DNA from: Brevibacillus sedimenti
Lineage (GTDB): Bacteria; Bacillota; Bacilli; Brevibacillales; Brevibacillaceae
Assembly (NCBI RefSeq): GCF_020923495.1
Contig: NZ_CP064048.1
Coordinates: 3,349,001-3,413,000, forward strand
DNA: 64,000 bases
Reading direction: 5' to 3'
In this document: positions 18,623 to 28,509 of the stretch, piece after piece
Layout: every line of letters begins with the position of its first letter
Position numbering within the stretch: position 1 is the stretch's first letter
Made by a program: the position numbers and the translations under genes
The notes under the pieces: model-generated
The model's database searches: none
Seen by the model: only the letters and a program-made list of their open reading frames with translations
What the model was told of the DNA's origin: nothing

Positions 18623-19522
18623 CTATCGAAGCAACTCGCTCGTGATGCGCGCAGCCACGTTTTCTTTCCGCTGGCTGTCCTGCTGGGCGATTGCCGCCAG
18701 GATTTGCGCCCGTTTGTCATGAGACAGGCCGGCCATAATCGAGATGGCCCGGTTGCGGTCGGTACCCATCAGCGTACGAATGACGGTAGCGGCATCCGCA
18801 GCCGGCATTTGCGAGAAGGTCTGGATCAGCGAATCGATGCTGGTCGTATCCTTTCGCGTCTCGCTCAGCGCCTTGGTCAAGATTTGTACCCGTTCCTGCA
18901 GCGCGGCGATGTCATCGTCCTTGTTTACCACCGTATCCTTTAATTGAATGGAGATGTCGGCCGCTTTTTTCGGGTCCATCTTGGCCAGTATGTTCGCCTG
19001 CTGCTCCGCTTTCATCTTGCTCATGACCGAAACCGCTTCGCTCATGCTGAGGTTTTCGACGATGGCTGCTGCGTTTTTCGGCGACATCGTCGCGTACAAT
19101 TTGGCCAGGTCCTGATACTGCTTTTGCCGCTCTTCCTCGCTGGTGCGCTTGTCCTCAAGCAGCTTTTGCAGATCCAGCACCTGTTTTTCCAACGCCTGAA
19201 TGGTGGCGTCCTTTTTCGCCGTTTCACTCTGCAGGTTGGCGATTGTCTGCTTGTTTTTCGCCTGCTCCTCCTGCAAGCTGCTCACCTGTTTGCCAATGTC
19301 GACTGACTTCTCTTCTGCATCGGACATCGCGTACTGGTCAGGCACGATTTTTTCCACGATCGGAATCGTGTTGGCCCAACTGAGCACGCTGCCCAACACG
19401 TTGTATCCCAACAGGCTGAGAAGCACGCCTCCGAGGAGAGTGGCAAACAGAGCGGGGATTGCAATCATGTAGAAAAACCATTCCCACCTGCTGTACTCCC
19501 GTTCTTCTTGGATCTCTTCCAT
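18623..19522 (-). CDS. MotE/YlxF-like flagellar protein (MgtE N-domain)
   Basis: Counterpart by position of B. subtilis ylxF, between fliJ and fliK. An N-terminal membrane helix (about 16-45) is followed by a long coiled coil (about 70-140) and a repeated-helix domain resembling the MgtE intracellular N-domain (KLYATMSPKNAAAIVENLS, ILAKMDPKKAADI). Related MotE proteins act as chaperones of the stator protein MotB in other bacteria; that role here is inference. 299 residues. Confidence 0.82.
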   Translation of the reverse strand: MEEIQEEREYSRWEWFFYMIAIPALFATLLGGVLLSLLGYNVLGSVLSWANTIPIVEKIVPDQYAMSDAEEKSVDIGKQVSSLQEEQAKNKQTIANLQSETAKKDATIQALEKQVLDLQKLLEDKRTSEEERQKQYQDLAKLYATMSPKNAAAIVENLSMSEAVSVMSKMKAEQQANILAKMDPKKAADISIQLKDTVVNKDDDIAALQERVQILTKALSETRKDTTSIDSLIQTFSQMPAADAATVIRTLMGTDRNRAISIMAGLSHDKRAQILAAIAQQDSQRKENVAARITSELLR

Positions 19523-19534
19523 CGTGAACCTCCC

Positions 19535-19981
19535 TCAGTTGCTCCTGCGAAGATAGAGCTGCGTGCCAATCTCGTCCAATTCTTTCTGCTCTTTGAGTCT
19601 TTCCGCGTAGAGAAACTGCCCGAGCGCCTTTTCCCGCAGCCGCTGCCACAGTTGCGTCTCCTGCACCCGTTCCGCCAGTCTGCGCTGGCAGCGCTCCACT
19701 TCCTGTTCACACCCGTACAGCGTCCGGCGCTGGTTGACAATGGACTGTTCGACCGCCTGACGGTACTGGCTGAGTTCGATCAACTGGGCTGCGCTGCAGG
19801 TTTGGCTTTGCGCCTCGTGCAGCATGTTGGTCACTGCCTCATGCCGCTCCGTCAGTCGAAACAGCTTGAGCTCCTCTTCGTTCTTTCGCTGCACGGACTT
19901 GCCAAACGCCCACTCGGCCTGCTCTTTTTCCTTTTCTTTTACATCCAGCACTTTTTGCAGTTGAAACCGGAACACGTTCAC
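19535..19981 (-). CDS. fliJ: Flagellar export protein FliJ
   Basis: FliJ is the coiled-coil stalk of the FliHI export ATPase. The 148-residue protein is almost entirely heptad-rich and charged, and starts with the family's FRFQLQKVLDVKEKEKEQAE. The start is GTG at 19981, with a GGAGGGG that overlaps the end of fliI. It directly follows fliI. Confidence 0.92.
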   Translation of the reverse strand: MNVFRFQLQKVLDVKEKEKEQAEWAFGKSVQRKNEEELKLFRLTERHEAVTNMLHEAQSQTCSAAQLIELSQYRQAVEQSIVNQRRTLYGCEQEVERCQRRLAERVQETQLWQRLREKALGQFLYAERLKEQKELDEIGTQLYLRRSN

Positions 19982-19982
19982 G

Positions 19983-21299
19983 CTAGTTCACCCCTCCGAA
20001 ATGGGCGGTTAACGCCTGAATCGTGGTGTCCAGATCGGACGGTTCGTGCGTTCCCTGCGCCGTAAAATCGCGGATAATGTCCTTGTAGCGGATCGCCGCA
20101 TCGATCTCCCGGTTGGTCCCCGGCTTGTAGGCGCCGATGTTGATCAGGTCCTCCGCTTCCCGGAATGTGGCGAAATGACGCTTCACCTGGCGGACCGCTT
20201 CAAGATGACGTTCGGTGCAGATCTCGTTCATTACCCGGCTGACGCTGGCAAGCACGTCAATCGCCGGAAAGTGTCCCTTTTGCGCGATTTTTCGGTCGAG
20301 GACGATATGCCCGTCCAAAATCCCGCGCACCGCGTCCGCGATCGGATCATTCATGTCGTCAGAATCAACCAAAACGGTGTAAAAACCGGTGATGCTGCCT
20401 TTGTCCGCCGTGCCGGCCCGCTCCAACAGCTTGGGCAACAGCGCAAACACGGACGGGGTGTAACCGCGTGTCGCCGGCGGTTCGCCGATCGCCAGGCCGA
20501 TTTCCCGCTGCGCCATGGCAAATCGGGTAACCGAATCCATCATCAACATGACGTTCAGGCCGCGGTCCCGAAAGTACTCGGCGATCGAGGTGGCGATCAT
20601 CGCCCCTTTGATCCGGATCATGGCGGGCTGGTCGGAAGTGGCGACAACGACGACCGACCGTTTTAGTCCTTCTTCCCCGAGATCCCGCTCGATAAACTCC
20701 ATCACCTCGCGGCCGCGTTCCCCGATCAGGGCGATGACGTTGATGTCCGCCGTCGTGTTGCGGGCGATCATTCCCAGGAGCGTGCTCTTTCCGACGCCGG
20801 AACCGGCGAAAATCCCCACACGCTGTCCTTTTCCGACCGTCAAGAGCCCGTCGATGGCCCGCACGCCCACGCTCAGCGGTTCTCTGATGCGCGGCCTAAG
20901 CAGCGGATTGGGCGGTGCATTGTTGGTCGGATAGGAGGCAAGGCCAGGCGGGATGCTTCCCTGCAGCGGGCGCCCCAATCCGTCCAGCACCTTGCCGAGG
21001 ATTTCCGGCCCCACCTTGACGGACAGCGCGCTGCCGGTGGCTACGACGTCACTGCCCGGCCCGATGGACGTCAGCTCCCCAAGCGGCATCAGCAGCACCT
21101 TGTTGTCCCGGAAGCCGACTACCTCCGCGATGATGGGCTCGCCGCTTTGCGGGAAGATCTGGCAGATTTCTCCCAGCTTCACTTCCGGGCCCTGCGACTC
21201 GATGGTAAGACCCACCACCTGCGTAACCTTTCCGTTGACCCGCACCGGGTCGATACCCTCCAGCGCCTGCCTGTACTTCCCCAGGTCGAGGATCGTCAT
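19983..21299 (-). CDS. fliI: Flagellum-specific export ATPase FliI
   Basis: FliI is the F1-beta-like ATPase that energises unfolding and delivery of export substrates. Walker A GIFAGSGVGKSTLLG is near residue 160, Walker B around LNVMLMMDSVTRFA near 245, and the ATPase alpha/beta signature PSVFALLPKLLERAG near 295. Length of 438 is exact for the family. The ATG overlaps the fliH stop as ATGA. Confidence 0.97.
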   Translation of the reverse strand: MTILDLGKYRQALEGIDPVRVNGKVTQVVGLTIESQGPEVKLGEICQIFPQSGEPIIAEVVGFRDNKVLLMPLGELTSIGPGSDVVATGSALSVKVGPEILGKVLDGLGRPLQGSIPPGLASYPTNNAPPNPLLRPRIREPLSVGVRAIDGLLTVGKGQRVGIFAGSGVGKSTLLGMIARNTTADINVIALIGERGREVMEFIERDLGEEGLKRSVVVVATSDQPAMIRIKGAMIATSIAEYFRDRGLNVMLMMDSVTRFAMAQREIGLAIGEPPATRGYTPSVFALLPKLLERAGTADKGSITGFYTVLVDSDDMNDPIADAVRGILDGHIVLDRKIAQKGHFPAIDVLASVSRVMNEICTERHLEAVRQVKRHFATFREAEDLINIGAYKPGTNREIDAAIRYKDIIRDFTAQGTHEPSDLDTTIQALTAHFGGVN

Positions 21300-22105
21300 G
21301 TCACTTCACTCCCCCTGGCGATGTCCAGCAAACACTGTTTGATTTCATGCAATTGCGTATCAATTCGGGCATCGATACTTCCCAGCGGCGTCCGAATCAC
21401 GCAGCCGTCGTCCTGGACGGTGTGATCCGGGTAAATGGAGAGCTCCGCCTGTCCGTCCAGGAGGGCAAGCAGTTGGGCGCGCTGCTCCTGGACAAATGCG
21501 TAGTGGCGGTGATTGACGCAGACGGTCACGTGGCCGTGCACCCGAGAGCGGCGCAGCAATTTTTTCACCATCTCCAAAACCGTTTCCGGCGAGCTGTGCA
21601 GCTCCGTCCCAATCACTTTTTGTGCTACGTCCACACTTAGCTCTACCAGGAACGGTTCCGCTTCGGCGATGATCCGTTCCTTTTCGGCGTACGCCTGCTC
21701 CAGAAGGGAACGGGCTTGTTCCACACAAGCGGTCTCTTCTTCCAACGCCTGCCGCTTTCCATCTGCGTAACCGGCGTCAAATCCTTCCCGGCTCGCCTGT
21801 TCCCGCGTTTCCTGAAACAGAGCTTCGGCTTCGCGCCGTTTTTCCTCCCACCAGCGTTCCACTTCCGCGAGCGCCTGCCGCTTGATTTCCTCGGCCTGCT
21901 CCATGGCCTCGCGAAGCACGCCCTGCGCGGTTTCTTCCGCATCCTGGAGGATAATTTTCGCTTCTTCCTCAGCATTTTTTACCAATTGATGATTTTCTTG
22001 CAACCTTTCGGAAGTTTGCTCCGTCTGTAATGGTGAAGTCCTTAATTCAAGGAATACCGATTCGTCTGAAGCCTGGTAGTGGGACAGCTTGATGATTCTA
22101 GACAA
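21296..22105 (-). CDS. fliH: Flagellar export apparatus regulator FliH
   Basis: FliH is the stator-like negative regulator of FliI. A long Glu/Gln/Lys-rich coiled coil (about 40-150) precedes the conserved C-terminal domain (VDVAQKVIGTEL and DDGCVIRTPLGSIDARIDTQL). I prefer the TTG start at 22105 (MSRIIKLSHYQ, 269 residues): GGAGG lies about ten bases upstream, and Bacilli FliH proteins begin with a SRIIK-like sequence. An ATG three codons earlier at 22114 sits almost on the GGAGG. The start overlaps the fliG end. Confidence 0.9.
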   Translation of the reverse strand: MSRIIKLSHYQASDESVFLELRTSPLQTEQTSERLQENHQLVKNAEEEAKIILQDAEETAQGVLREAMEQAEEIKRQALAEVERWWEEKRREAEALFQETREQASREGFDAGYADGKRQALEEETACVEQARSLLEQAYAEKERIIAEAEPFLVELSVDVAQKVIGTELHSSPETVLEMVKKLLRRSRVHGHVTVCVNHRHYAFVQEQRAQLLALLDGQAELSIYPDHTVQDDGCVIRTPLGSIDARIDTQLHEIKQCLLDIARGSEVT

Positions 22106-23111
22106 TGATATCATCCCCTCCACCGCGGGCGATGATGATCTCACCCGCCTCTTCTAAGCGGCGAATGATTGCGACGATGCGGGATTGAGCTTCTTCGACG
22201 TCGCGCAGACGAACAGGACCCATAAACTCCATTTCTTCCTTGAAGGTGTCTGCCATCCGTTTGGACATGTTCCGGAAGATGACTTCGCGGACTTCCTCGC
22301 TGGCCACCTTGAGCGCGAGCTGAAGATCGGTATTTTCCACGTCGCGGATAACCCGTTGGATGGAACGGTTGTCCAACGTGGCGATGTCTTCGAAGACAAA
22401 CATGCGCTTCTTGATCTCTTCTGCCAGTTCGGGGTCCTGGATCTCCAGCGAGTCCAAAATGGTCCGCTCGGTTGCGCGGTCCACGCCGTTGAGAACGGCG
22501 ACGATCGCTTCGATACCGCCAGCCTGGGTGTAATCCTGGGTGACGGTTGCGGACAGTTTTTGCTCCAGAACCTGCTCCACCTGGGCGATGACCTCCGGTG
22601 ACGTGCTGTCCATCAGCGCGATCCGCTTGGCCACGTCAGCCTGCCGGTCCTGCGGCAGCGCGGAGAGAATCATCGCTGCCTGCTGCGGCTCCAGATAGGA
22701 GAGCACCAGGGCAATTGTTTGCGGATGTTCGTTCTGGATAAAGTTCAGGATTTGGCCCGGGTCCGCTTTGCGGGCAAAGTCGAACGGGCGTACCTGCAGA
22801 TTGGCGGTCAGACGGTTGATAATATCCATCGCTTTCGATTCGCCCAACGCTTTTTGCAAAATTTCCTTTGCGTATGTGATTCCGCCTTGGGCAATGACTT
22901 CCTTGGCGACCGCTATCTGGTGAAACTCAGCAAGAATCTTGTCTTTTTCATCGGAATCAACCTTCCGGACGTTGGCAATTTCCAGCGTAAGCTGTTCAAT
23001 CTCATCTTCGCGCAAGTGCTTGAACACCTGGGCGGAGATTTCCGGCCCGAGCGAGATGAGGAGGATTGCTGCCTTCTGTCGTCCGGTCAACTCTTTGGCG
23101 CCGCGAGCCAT
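22098..23111 (-). CDS. fliG: Flagellar motor switch protein FliG
   Basis: FliG is the rotor subunit that engages the stators. The 337-residue protein has the N-terminal FliF-binding domain (GRQKAAILLISLGPEISAQVF), the middle EHPQ motif (NEHPQTIALVLSYL near 130), and the C-terminal torque helix with its charged residues (ASEEVREVIFRNMSKRMADTF). ATG follows AAGGAG. Confidence 0.97.
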   Translation of the reverse strand: MARGAKELTGRQKAAILLISLGPEISAQVFKHLREDEIEQLTLEIANVRKVDSDEKDKILAEFHQIAVAKEVIAQGGITYAKEILQKALGESKAMDIINRLTANLQVRPFDFARKADPGQILNFIQNEHPQTIALVLSYLEPQQAAMILSALPQDRQADVAKRIALMDSTSPEVIAQVEQVLEQKLSATVTQDYTQAGGIEAIVAVLNGVDRATERTILDSLEIQDPELAEEIKKRMFVFEDIATLDNRSIQRVIRDVENTDLQLALKVASEEVREVIFRNMSKRMADTFKEEMEFMGPVRLRDVEEAQSRIVAIIRRLEEAGEIIIARGGGDDIIV

Positions 23112-23125
23112 ACTGTTTTCACTCC

Positions 23126-24700
23126 TTAGTCTTCAGCTAACCACGTGCGAAGCAAGACAACGAATTCGTCCGGCTTGCTGCGCGCTAGTTTTTCCAGTTG
23201 CTTGCGCACCACCACTTGATCCGTGTCTTCCTGGTAGGTCAAATCCGGAATCTCCATCGGTTGCGGCGGCATCAGGTCCGGAACCTCTTCTTCTTGCAGC
23301 TTCGCTTGGCGGCGGCGATAGATAAGGAATGCGACCGCACCAAGAGCCAACAGGGCGATTGCACCTGCTCCGTACAAATACGGTGTCAAGTCGGTGGAGC
23401 TGTCAACTGCCACCTTGCCGGAGAACTGACGCGGCAAGACAGAGATGTGCTGGTCCAGTTCCTCCTGGGTCAACTGCACGCCACTGTCGCTTAACGTGAC
23501 TCGCACCACGTTGCGGAGTACCTGCTTGATGCTTTCGATGGTCTGATCATCCAACTGCCCGCCTTCCGGAGGCTCTACGCCGACGTTGATCGTGATGTCC
23601 TCGATCTTGTACGGGCTCATCGTGATGTTGCGGGTGATTCGGTTTACTTCGCGGTTGATCGTATCGCTCAGTTCTTCGTACTGGCTGTTGCTTCCCTGCG
23701 GCGAGCTTCCCGGATAACCGGGGACGGCATTTTCGCCAGTTCCTGCTATTCCGCCAGGAGGAGCACCCTGCCCGGAGAACGTTTTGGATGATTTTTGGGA
23801 TGAGATGATAAGTCCTTCGTTGTTTTCCTTATCCGGCGCTTCGACCAGGTTTTCCACGCGGTTTTCCTTGTCGAAATTCATCTTGATAAACGTATGGACG
23901 ATGACCTTATCCCTGCCCATCATCGTGCCCAGGAGTTGGTACAGGTTTTGCTGAATCTCGCGCTCGACGTTGGCTCTGATTTTCTCCTGCTGCTCGAAGC
24001 TGGTCAGCGAGCCTTCCGTTTCGGTGCCATCCTTCCACTCCAGCAGATTGGAGTACTGGTCGGAAATTGTGATGTTATCCGGCGGCAGTTTGGGTACGCT
24101 GCGGGATACCAACAGGTACAGCGCGTTGATTTGCTTTTGGTCCAACCGGGTACCCGGTTCCACGTCTACGATGACGGAGGCGGTTGCTGATTCAGGCTTT
24201 TCCGTGATCCAGATGCTTTCCTCCGGCAGGTTGATCATCACCTGAGCGCTTCGGACACCGTTTACCCGTTCCAGCATCTTGCGCAGTTCTTGCTGCAGCG
24301 CCTCTTTTTTCATCACGTCAAACTGACGGTCCGTAACACCCAGCGTGTTGGAGAAGATCTCCGTGTTGATGCCTGCCTGGCTGGGAATTCCTTGAGCGGC
24401 CAGATCGACGATGACATCTTGAGCCAGCTTTTGCGGAACCTCGATGTTCGTCCCGTTATTCGTGATGCGGTATGGAATATTCTTGCTTTCCAGTTCCTGC
24501 TTGATCAATCCGATTTCCTGTTCACTCAGCCTCTGGTTGTAGAGGGGCGTGTAGACCGGCTGTGAGGCAATGTATATGTATAGGCCGAGCGAGATGAGCA
24601 AAAACAGCACGATCCCGGAAATCATCCACCTTCGCTTAGGCGAAAGCTGATTCCATTTCGTCAAGACTTGCTCTTTATACTGTAAAAGACGTTCGTTCAT
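23126..24700 (-). CDS. fliF: Flagellar MS-ring protein FliF
   Basis: FliF forms the MS ring, first structure of the basal body. Two membrane helices bracket the protein: about 25-46 and about 443-465. Between them lie the YscJ/FliF ring-building domains (VYTPLYNQRLSEQEIGLIKQ onward), and the cytoplasmic tail after the second helix holds the FliG-binding region. Length 524 is near the B. subtilis value of 536. GAGGTG precedes the ATG. Confidence 0.97.
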   Translation of the reverse strand: MNERLLQYKEQVLTKWNQLSPKRRWMISGIVLFLLISLGLYIYIASQPVYTPLYNQRLSEQEIGLIKQELESKNIPYRITNNGTNIEVPQKLAQDVIVDLAAQGIPSQAGINTEIFSNTLGVTDRQFDVMKKEALQQELRKMLERVNGVRSAQVMINLPEESIWITEKPESATASVIVDVEPGTRLDQKQINALYLLVSRSVPKLPPDNITISDQYSNLLEWKDGTETEGSLTSFEQQEKIRANVEREIQQNLYQLLGTMMGRDKVIVHTFIKMNFDKENRVENLVEAPDKENNEGLIISSQKSSKTFSGQGAPPGGIAGTGENAVPGYPGSSPQGSNSQYEELSDTINREVNRITRNITMSPYKIEDITINVGVEPPEGGQLDDQTIESIKQVLRNVVRVTLSDSGVQLTQEELDQHISVLPRQFSGKVAVDSSTDLTPYLYGAGAIALLALGAVAFLIYRRRQAKLQEEEVPDLMPPQPMEIPDLTYQEDTDQVVVRKQLEKLARSKPDEFVVLLRTWLAED

Positions 24701-24729
24701 GGTTCACCTCACCAAGAATACCGACGACG

Positions 24730-25029
24730 TTAAATAGGCATGCGCATGATTTCCTGGTAGGACTCAATCACCTTGTTGCGCACCTGCAAGGCCATTTGCA
24801 GCATGATCGTGGATTTCTGACCTGCGATCATGACCTGATGCACGTCCTGGACTTGTCCGGCTGCAAACCGGTCCGCCAGCACGGCTGATTCCACCTGTGC
24901 CTGATTGACCTGATCCAGCGCATCCGCGAGATAGGCTGAAAAGGACTTCGTGACCTCTGCAGGCGTATACGACTTCGTCACGGATTTTGGCTGTATCGCG
25001 TCCACTCGGGAAAGCACGCTAATGTCCAT
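24730..25029 (-). CDS. fliE: Flagellar hook-basal body protein FliE
   Basis: FliE joins the MS ring to the rod. The 99-residue sequence has the family's C-terminal half: DVHQVMIAGQKSTIMLQMALQVRNKVIESYQEIMRM. An AGGGGG precedes the ATG. Lies between flgC and fliF, as usual. Confidence 0.95.
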   Translation of the reverse strand: MDISVLSRVDAIQPKSVTKSYTPAEVTKSFSAYLADALDQVNQAQVESAVLADRFAAGQVQDVHQVMIAGQKSTIMLQMALQVRNKVIESYQEIMRMPI

Positions 25030-25044
25030 TCCTTACGCCCCCTC

Positions 25045-25500
25045 TTACTTGATCTCCAGTGCTTTCATCATCATGCTTTTGGCTGCGTTCAGGACAGTGA
25101 CGTTGGCTTCGTAGGAACGCGAAGCAGAGATCATGTCCACCATTTCCTTCATCACGTCGACGTTTGGCAGCAGTACGTATCCTTCTGCGTCAGCATCCGG
25201 ATGCGTCGGATCGTACATTCGTTTGAACGGCGTATTGTCTTCGCGGATTGCCGTCACACGTACGCCTTGTTCAGTCTGGCCGGTCACCGTACCAATCGCC
25301 GCCTGAAGCAGGTTGTCAAACGACTGCCCGTTTACCGGCGACAGTTCCACCATTTTGCGTTTGTACGGCTGCCAGGCCCCGTTCACGAATGTGGCGCGGG
25401 TCGTATTGGCGTTGGCGATGTTCGCCGCGATCGTATCCAACCGCAGGCGGTTGGCTGTCAGCGCAGAGGCGCTTGTATCCATTCCCTGAAACAGGCTCAT
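25045..25500 (-). CDS. flgC: Flagellar proximal rod protein FlgC
   Basis: FlgC is a proximal rod subunit. It has the N-terminal rod motif (TANRLRLDTIAANIANANTTR) and the C-terminal helix (MVDMISASRSYEANVTVLNAAKSMM) typical of the flagellar rod/hook family; 151 residues. It starts three bases after flgB ends. Confidence 0.96.
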   Translation of the reverse strand: MSLFQGMDTSASALTANRLRLDTIAANIANANTTRATFVNGAWQPYKRKMVELSPVNGQSFDNLLQAAIGTVTGQTEQGVRVTAIREDNTPFKRMYDPTHPDADAEGYVLLPNVDVMKEMVDMISASRSYEANVTVLNAAKSMMMKALEIK

Positions 25501-25503
25501 CTA

Positions 25504-25917
25504 CTATCTCCCTCCACCTTCGAGCACGCTGCGCAGCTTCTGGAAGTATCCTGCCGTGAGCTGCGTCAGACCATTGTACCAGATCTGGTTCTTGGCCAAC
25601 TCATTCATCTCAAACTCCAGATCTACATCGTTGCCGTTGTGTTGCATCATGTTCCCGACATTCGACAAGATTTGCGGCATCGGCAGTGTCCCCATTCGGT
25701 TAAATGGGATGTGCCGCTCATTGGTACGGTACGCCTCCAACTTCTGTAGACCCGCAGTCCCCGCAAGTTCCTGCTGCAATAACTCCTCAAAGACGACACG
25801 CTTGCTTTTGAACTGAGGGGTATCTACATTCGCGATATTGTTCGCGATGGTTCGTTGTCGAAGCATGGCGGTGTCCAACGACCGCTCTAGGACCTGCAAA
25901 TGAACGCTTTCCAGCAT
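25504..25917 (-). CDS. flgB: Flagellar proximal rod protein FlgB
   Basis: FlgB is a proximal rod subunit and the first gene of the fla/che operon. It contains the rod motif LRQRTIANNIANVDTPQFK near residues 20-38 and a C-terminal conserved segment LAKNQIWYNGLTQLTAGYF; 137 residues. GAGGGGGTG precedes the ATG at 25917. An extended -10 promoter lies about 80 bases upstream. Confidence 0.96.
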   Translation of the reverse strand: MLESVHLQVLERSLDTAMLRQRTIANNIANVDTPQFKSKRVVFEELLQQELAGTAGLQKLEAYRTNERHIPFNRMGTLPMPQILSNVGNMMQHNGNDVDLEFEMNELAKNQIWYNGLTQLTAGYFQKLRSVLEGGGR

Positions 25918-25995
25918 CTTTCCACCCCCTCATTCCGCTCTTTTTCCGCATAAATGTCGGAATTTCTCGCTTATTCGACACAAGAATACGACTCC

Positions 25996-26004
25996 ATCAT
26001 AGCA
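25996..26004 (-). promoter_or_regulatory. Probable extended -10 promoter of the fla/che operon
   Basis: On the minus strand the sequence reads TGCTATGAT, an extended -10 element (TGnTATGAT, five of six matches to TATAAT). The expected -35 position is only T-rich (TTTTTT), as tolerated by extended -10 promoters. A start site near 25989 would leave a leader of about 70 bases before flgB. This is the only good sigma-A-type element I see in the codY-flgB gap. Confidence 0.5.
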
Positions 26005-26203
26005 AAACTGGTATAACGAAAAAAGCCCTATTGTGGCAACTTTTCTCAAAATGATTCAATGGGACTAAATCCCTTATCCTTCCTGATATTACTAAGTTTT
26101 TGGTACGATCCTTGCTAGAATTCAATAATTTTACAGAGATTCGCCAATTTTAGGCTCGTGAGACCAGTTAGTCCCACTCAATAAACAGGACTATTTGCCC
26201 ATG

Positions 26204-26239
26204 AAAAAAGGTGTAGCTTTTCACTGTCGCTACACCTTT
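26204..26239 (-). terminator. Rho-independent terminator after codY
   Basis: Minus strand: AAAGGTGTAGC, 11-base loop, GCTACACCTTT, continuing into a run of T. The 11-bp stem is perfect. It separates the topA-codY transcription unit from fla/che, so fla/che probably depends mainly on its own promoter. Confidence 0.9.
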
Positions 26240-26298
26240 CCTTCACAGAATTGTCACCATCTGGAGACATTATCTCCTGACTCCAGGGGCTTCAAAAG

Positions 26299-27078
26299 TC
26301 ATGAAGTTTTCAGTTTTTCCAGTTCCGGCAGCAGTTTTTCGTTCAGCACCTTGATGAAGGTACCTTTCATCCCGAGTGAACGAGATTCAATCACACCTGC
26401 ACTTTCCAGTTTGCGCAGGGCGTTTACAATGACGGAACGGGTAATGCCCACGCGGTCAGCGATTTTGGATGCGACCAGCAGGCCTTCCTTGCCTTCCAGC
26501 TCTTCAAAGATGTGCTCCACGGCTTCCAGTTCGCTGTAGGAAAGGGAGCCGATGGCCATCTGCACAACCGCTTTGCTGCGCGCTTCCTCCTCGATCGCTT
26601 CGGAGCGTTCCCGCAGGATTTCCATGCCGACCACGGTCGCGCCCACTTCGGCCAGGATCAGGTCATCGTCGACAAACTGGTTGTTGACGCGGCCGAGAAT
26701 CAGCGTACCCAGCCGGTCGCCACCGCCGATGATTGGCACGATGGTGGTCCACCCGGAGCGGAATACTTCTTTCATCTCAACCGGGAAAATGGTGTACGGG
26801 CTGTCTACATCCAGGTTGGCAGACGTCTCTTCCACTTTCAGAAGACCGGTGCTGTACTCTTCGGGGAAACGGCGCTCTTCCAGCATTTTGCGGATGCGAT
26901 CGTTGTCCACTTCCTGGTGAATCGAAAAGCCGAGCAGTTTGCCTTTGCGGCTGACGACGAAAATGTTGGCCTCAATGACATCACTCAGCACTTGCGCCAT
27001 CTCGTTGAAGTTGACGGCATGACCCGCCGATTTTTGCAGCAGGCGGTTAATTCTTCTGGTTTTTGATAACAAATCCAT
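26299..27078 (-). CDS. codY: Global GTP/BCAA-sensing repressor CodY
   Basis: CodY senses GTP and branched-chain amino acids and controls stationary-phase genes, including motility in B. subtilis. The 259-residue protein has the N-terminal GAF domain (to about 160) and the C-terminal winged helix-turn-helix ([26 protein letters not shown], about 203-228). GGGAGG precedes the ATG. Last gene of the topA-codY unit; a strong terminator follows. Confidence 0.98.
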   Translation of the reverse strand: MDLLSKTRRINRLLQKSAGHAVNFNEMAQVLSDVIEANIFVVSRKGKLLGFSIHQEVDNDRIRKMLEERRFPEEYSTGLLKVEETSANLDVDSPYTIFPVEMKEVFRSGWTTIVPIIGGGDRLGTLILGRVNNQFVDDDLILAEVGATVVGMEILRERSEAIEEEARSKAVVQMAIGSLSYSELEAVEHIFEELEGKEGLLVASKIADRVGITRSVIVNALRKLESAGVIESRSLGMKGTFIKVLNEKLLPELEKLKTS

Positions 27079-27114
27079 TGTTACGTTCCTCCCAATAATA
27101 GTGATCGTTCGGAT

Positions 27115-28509
27115 TTAGAGAATGTACTGGCTTAAATCCTTGTTGCCGGCAATCGATCCGAGTTTGTCACGGACGTACTCCGGCGTGATTTGCACCACAT
27201 CCAAATGAATGTCAGGCGCCTCAAAGGAGAGGTCTTCCAGCAGTTTTTCCAGCATCGTGTGCAGACGACGCGCACCGATGTTGTCGGTAGACTGGTTCAC
27301 CTCGGCTGCCAGACGGGCGATTTCCTGGATTGCCTCCGGGGTAAATTCCACCCGGACCCCTTCCGTCTCCAGCAGCGCGCTGTACTGCTTCAAGAGCGCA
27401 TTTTTTGGCTCTGTCAAAATCCGGACAAAGTCCTCCGCCCGCAAGCTGGTCAGCTCCACACGGATGGGGAAACGCCCCTGCAGTTCCGGAATCAGATCGG
27501 ACGGTTTGGCCATGTGAAATGCGCCGGCAGCAATGAACAGGATGTGGTCGGTCTTGACCGGCCCGTACTTGGTCATCACTGTCGAACCTTCCACGATTGG
27601 CAGGATGTCGCGCTGAACGCCTTCCCGCGAGACGTCGGGTCCCCGACCGTCCTTTCCGGCGATTTTGTCGATCTCGTCAATAAAGATGATGCCGTGGTTT
27701 TCGGCGCGGTAAATCGACTCCTGCGTGACTTCGTCCATATCCACCAGTTTTTGCGCTTCTTGTTGAATTAATACCTTTCGCGCATCTTTTATTCGCAATT
27801 TTCGCTTCTTCGTCCTCTTGGGGAGCAGGTTGCCCAACATGTCCTGCATCTGCATCCCCATTTGCTCCGTACCCGGAACCTGAAACAGGTCAAACATGGA
27901 CGGGGATTGATCTTCCACGTCGATTTCAATCATCTGGTCCTCCAGATGACCATTCGCGAGCTGCCAGGCCACCTGCCGGCGCTGCTGTTCCAGCGACGCA
28001 TCTTCCGCATCGGACGTTTGAGTCTGCTGCTGCTGACCGCCGAACAGCATCTCCAGCGGGTTTTTGAACGAATGCTGCTGTTTGCGTGAAGGGACGAGGA
28101 TGTTGACGATGGCGTCGTTTGCCAGCTTCTCCGCCTTCTCCCGGACTTCCTCCATTTTTTCCTGCTTGACGGTGCGGATGGCCGCCTCGACGAGGTCGCG
28201 AACCATCGACTCCACGTCGCGGCCCACATACCCCACTTCTGTAAATTTGGTGGCCTCCACTTTGACAAACGGAGCCCCCGTCAATTTGGCGATCCGGCGG
28301 GCGATCTCCGTTTTCCCCACGCCGGTCGGCCCGATCATCAGGATGTTTTTCGGCACCACTTCATCCCTCAGATGTTCCGGCAGCCGGCTGCGCCGGTACC
28401 GGTTGCGAAGCGCCACTGCGATGGCTTTTTTCGCCTGGGCCTGCCCGACGATGTACACGTCCAGATGTTCTACAATCTTGCGCGGGGTTAACTGCTCAAG
28501 GTTCAGCAC
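27115..28509 (-). CDS. hslU: ATP-dependent protease ATPase subunit HslU (ClpY)
   Basis: HslU is the AAA+ unfoldase of the HslVU protease. Walker [14 protein letters not shown] is near residue 60, the inserted I-domain spans about 110-245 and is rich in Gln, Walker [13 protein letters not shown] is near 260, and the C-terminal tail [15 protein letters not shown] docks into HslV. 464 residues. The start is GTG at 28509 with GGAGG seven bases upstream; this GGAGG lies inside a small hairpin (28510-28523). Confidence 0.97.
   Translation of the reverse strand: MLNLEQLTPRKIVEHLDVYIVGQAQAKKAIAVALRNRYRRSRLPEHLRDEVVPKNILMIGPTGVGKTEIARRIAKLTGAPFVKVEATKFTEVGYVGRDVESMVRDLVEAAIRTVKQEKMEEVREKAEKLANDAIVNILVPSRKQQHSFKNPLEMLFGGQQQQTQTSDAEDASLEQQRRQVAWQLANGHLEDQMIEIDVEDQSPSMFDLFQVPGTEQMGMQMQDMLGNLLPKRTKKRKLRIKDARKVLIQQEAQKLVDMDEVTQESIYRAENHGIIFIDEIDKIAGKDGRGPDVSREGVQRDILPIVEGSTVMTKYGPVKTDHILFIAAGAFHMAKPSDLIPELQGRFPIRVELTSLRAEDFVRILTEPKNALLKQYSALLETEGVRVEFTPEAIQEIARLAAEVNQSTDNIGARRLHTMLEKLLEDLSFEAPDIHLDVVQITPEYVRDKLGSIAGNKDLSQYIL

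Larger units (their letters stand above)
25918..26298. other. codY-flgB intergenic region (380 bases)
   Basis: No gene. It holds the codY terminator (26204-26239), the extended -10 element near 26000, and a pair of inverted 9-base copies, TGGGACTAA at 26060-26068 and TTAGTCCCA at 26168-26176, about 100 bases apart. Each copy lies in a small imperfect inverted repeat (GGGACTAAATCCC at 26061-26073; GTGAGAC-6-GTCCCAC at 26158-26177). I could not recognise a good CodY box (AATTTTCWGAAAATT); the best match near 26127 has too many mismatches. Confidence 0.6.

Noticed and set aside
26120..26160. A CodY box in the codY-flgB gap
   Set aside because: The best match to AATTTTCWGAAAATT has at least five mismatches.
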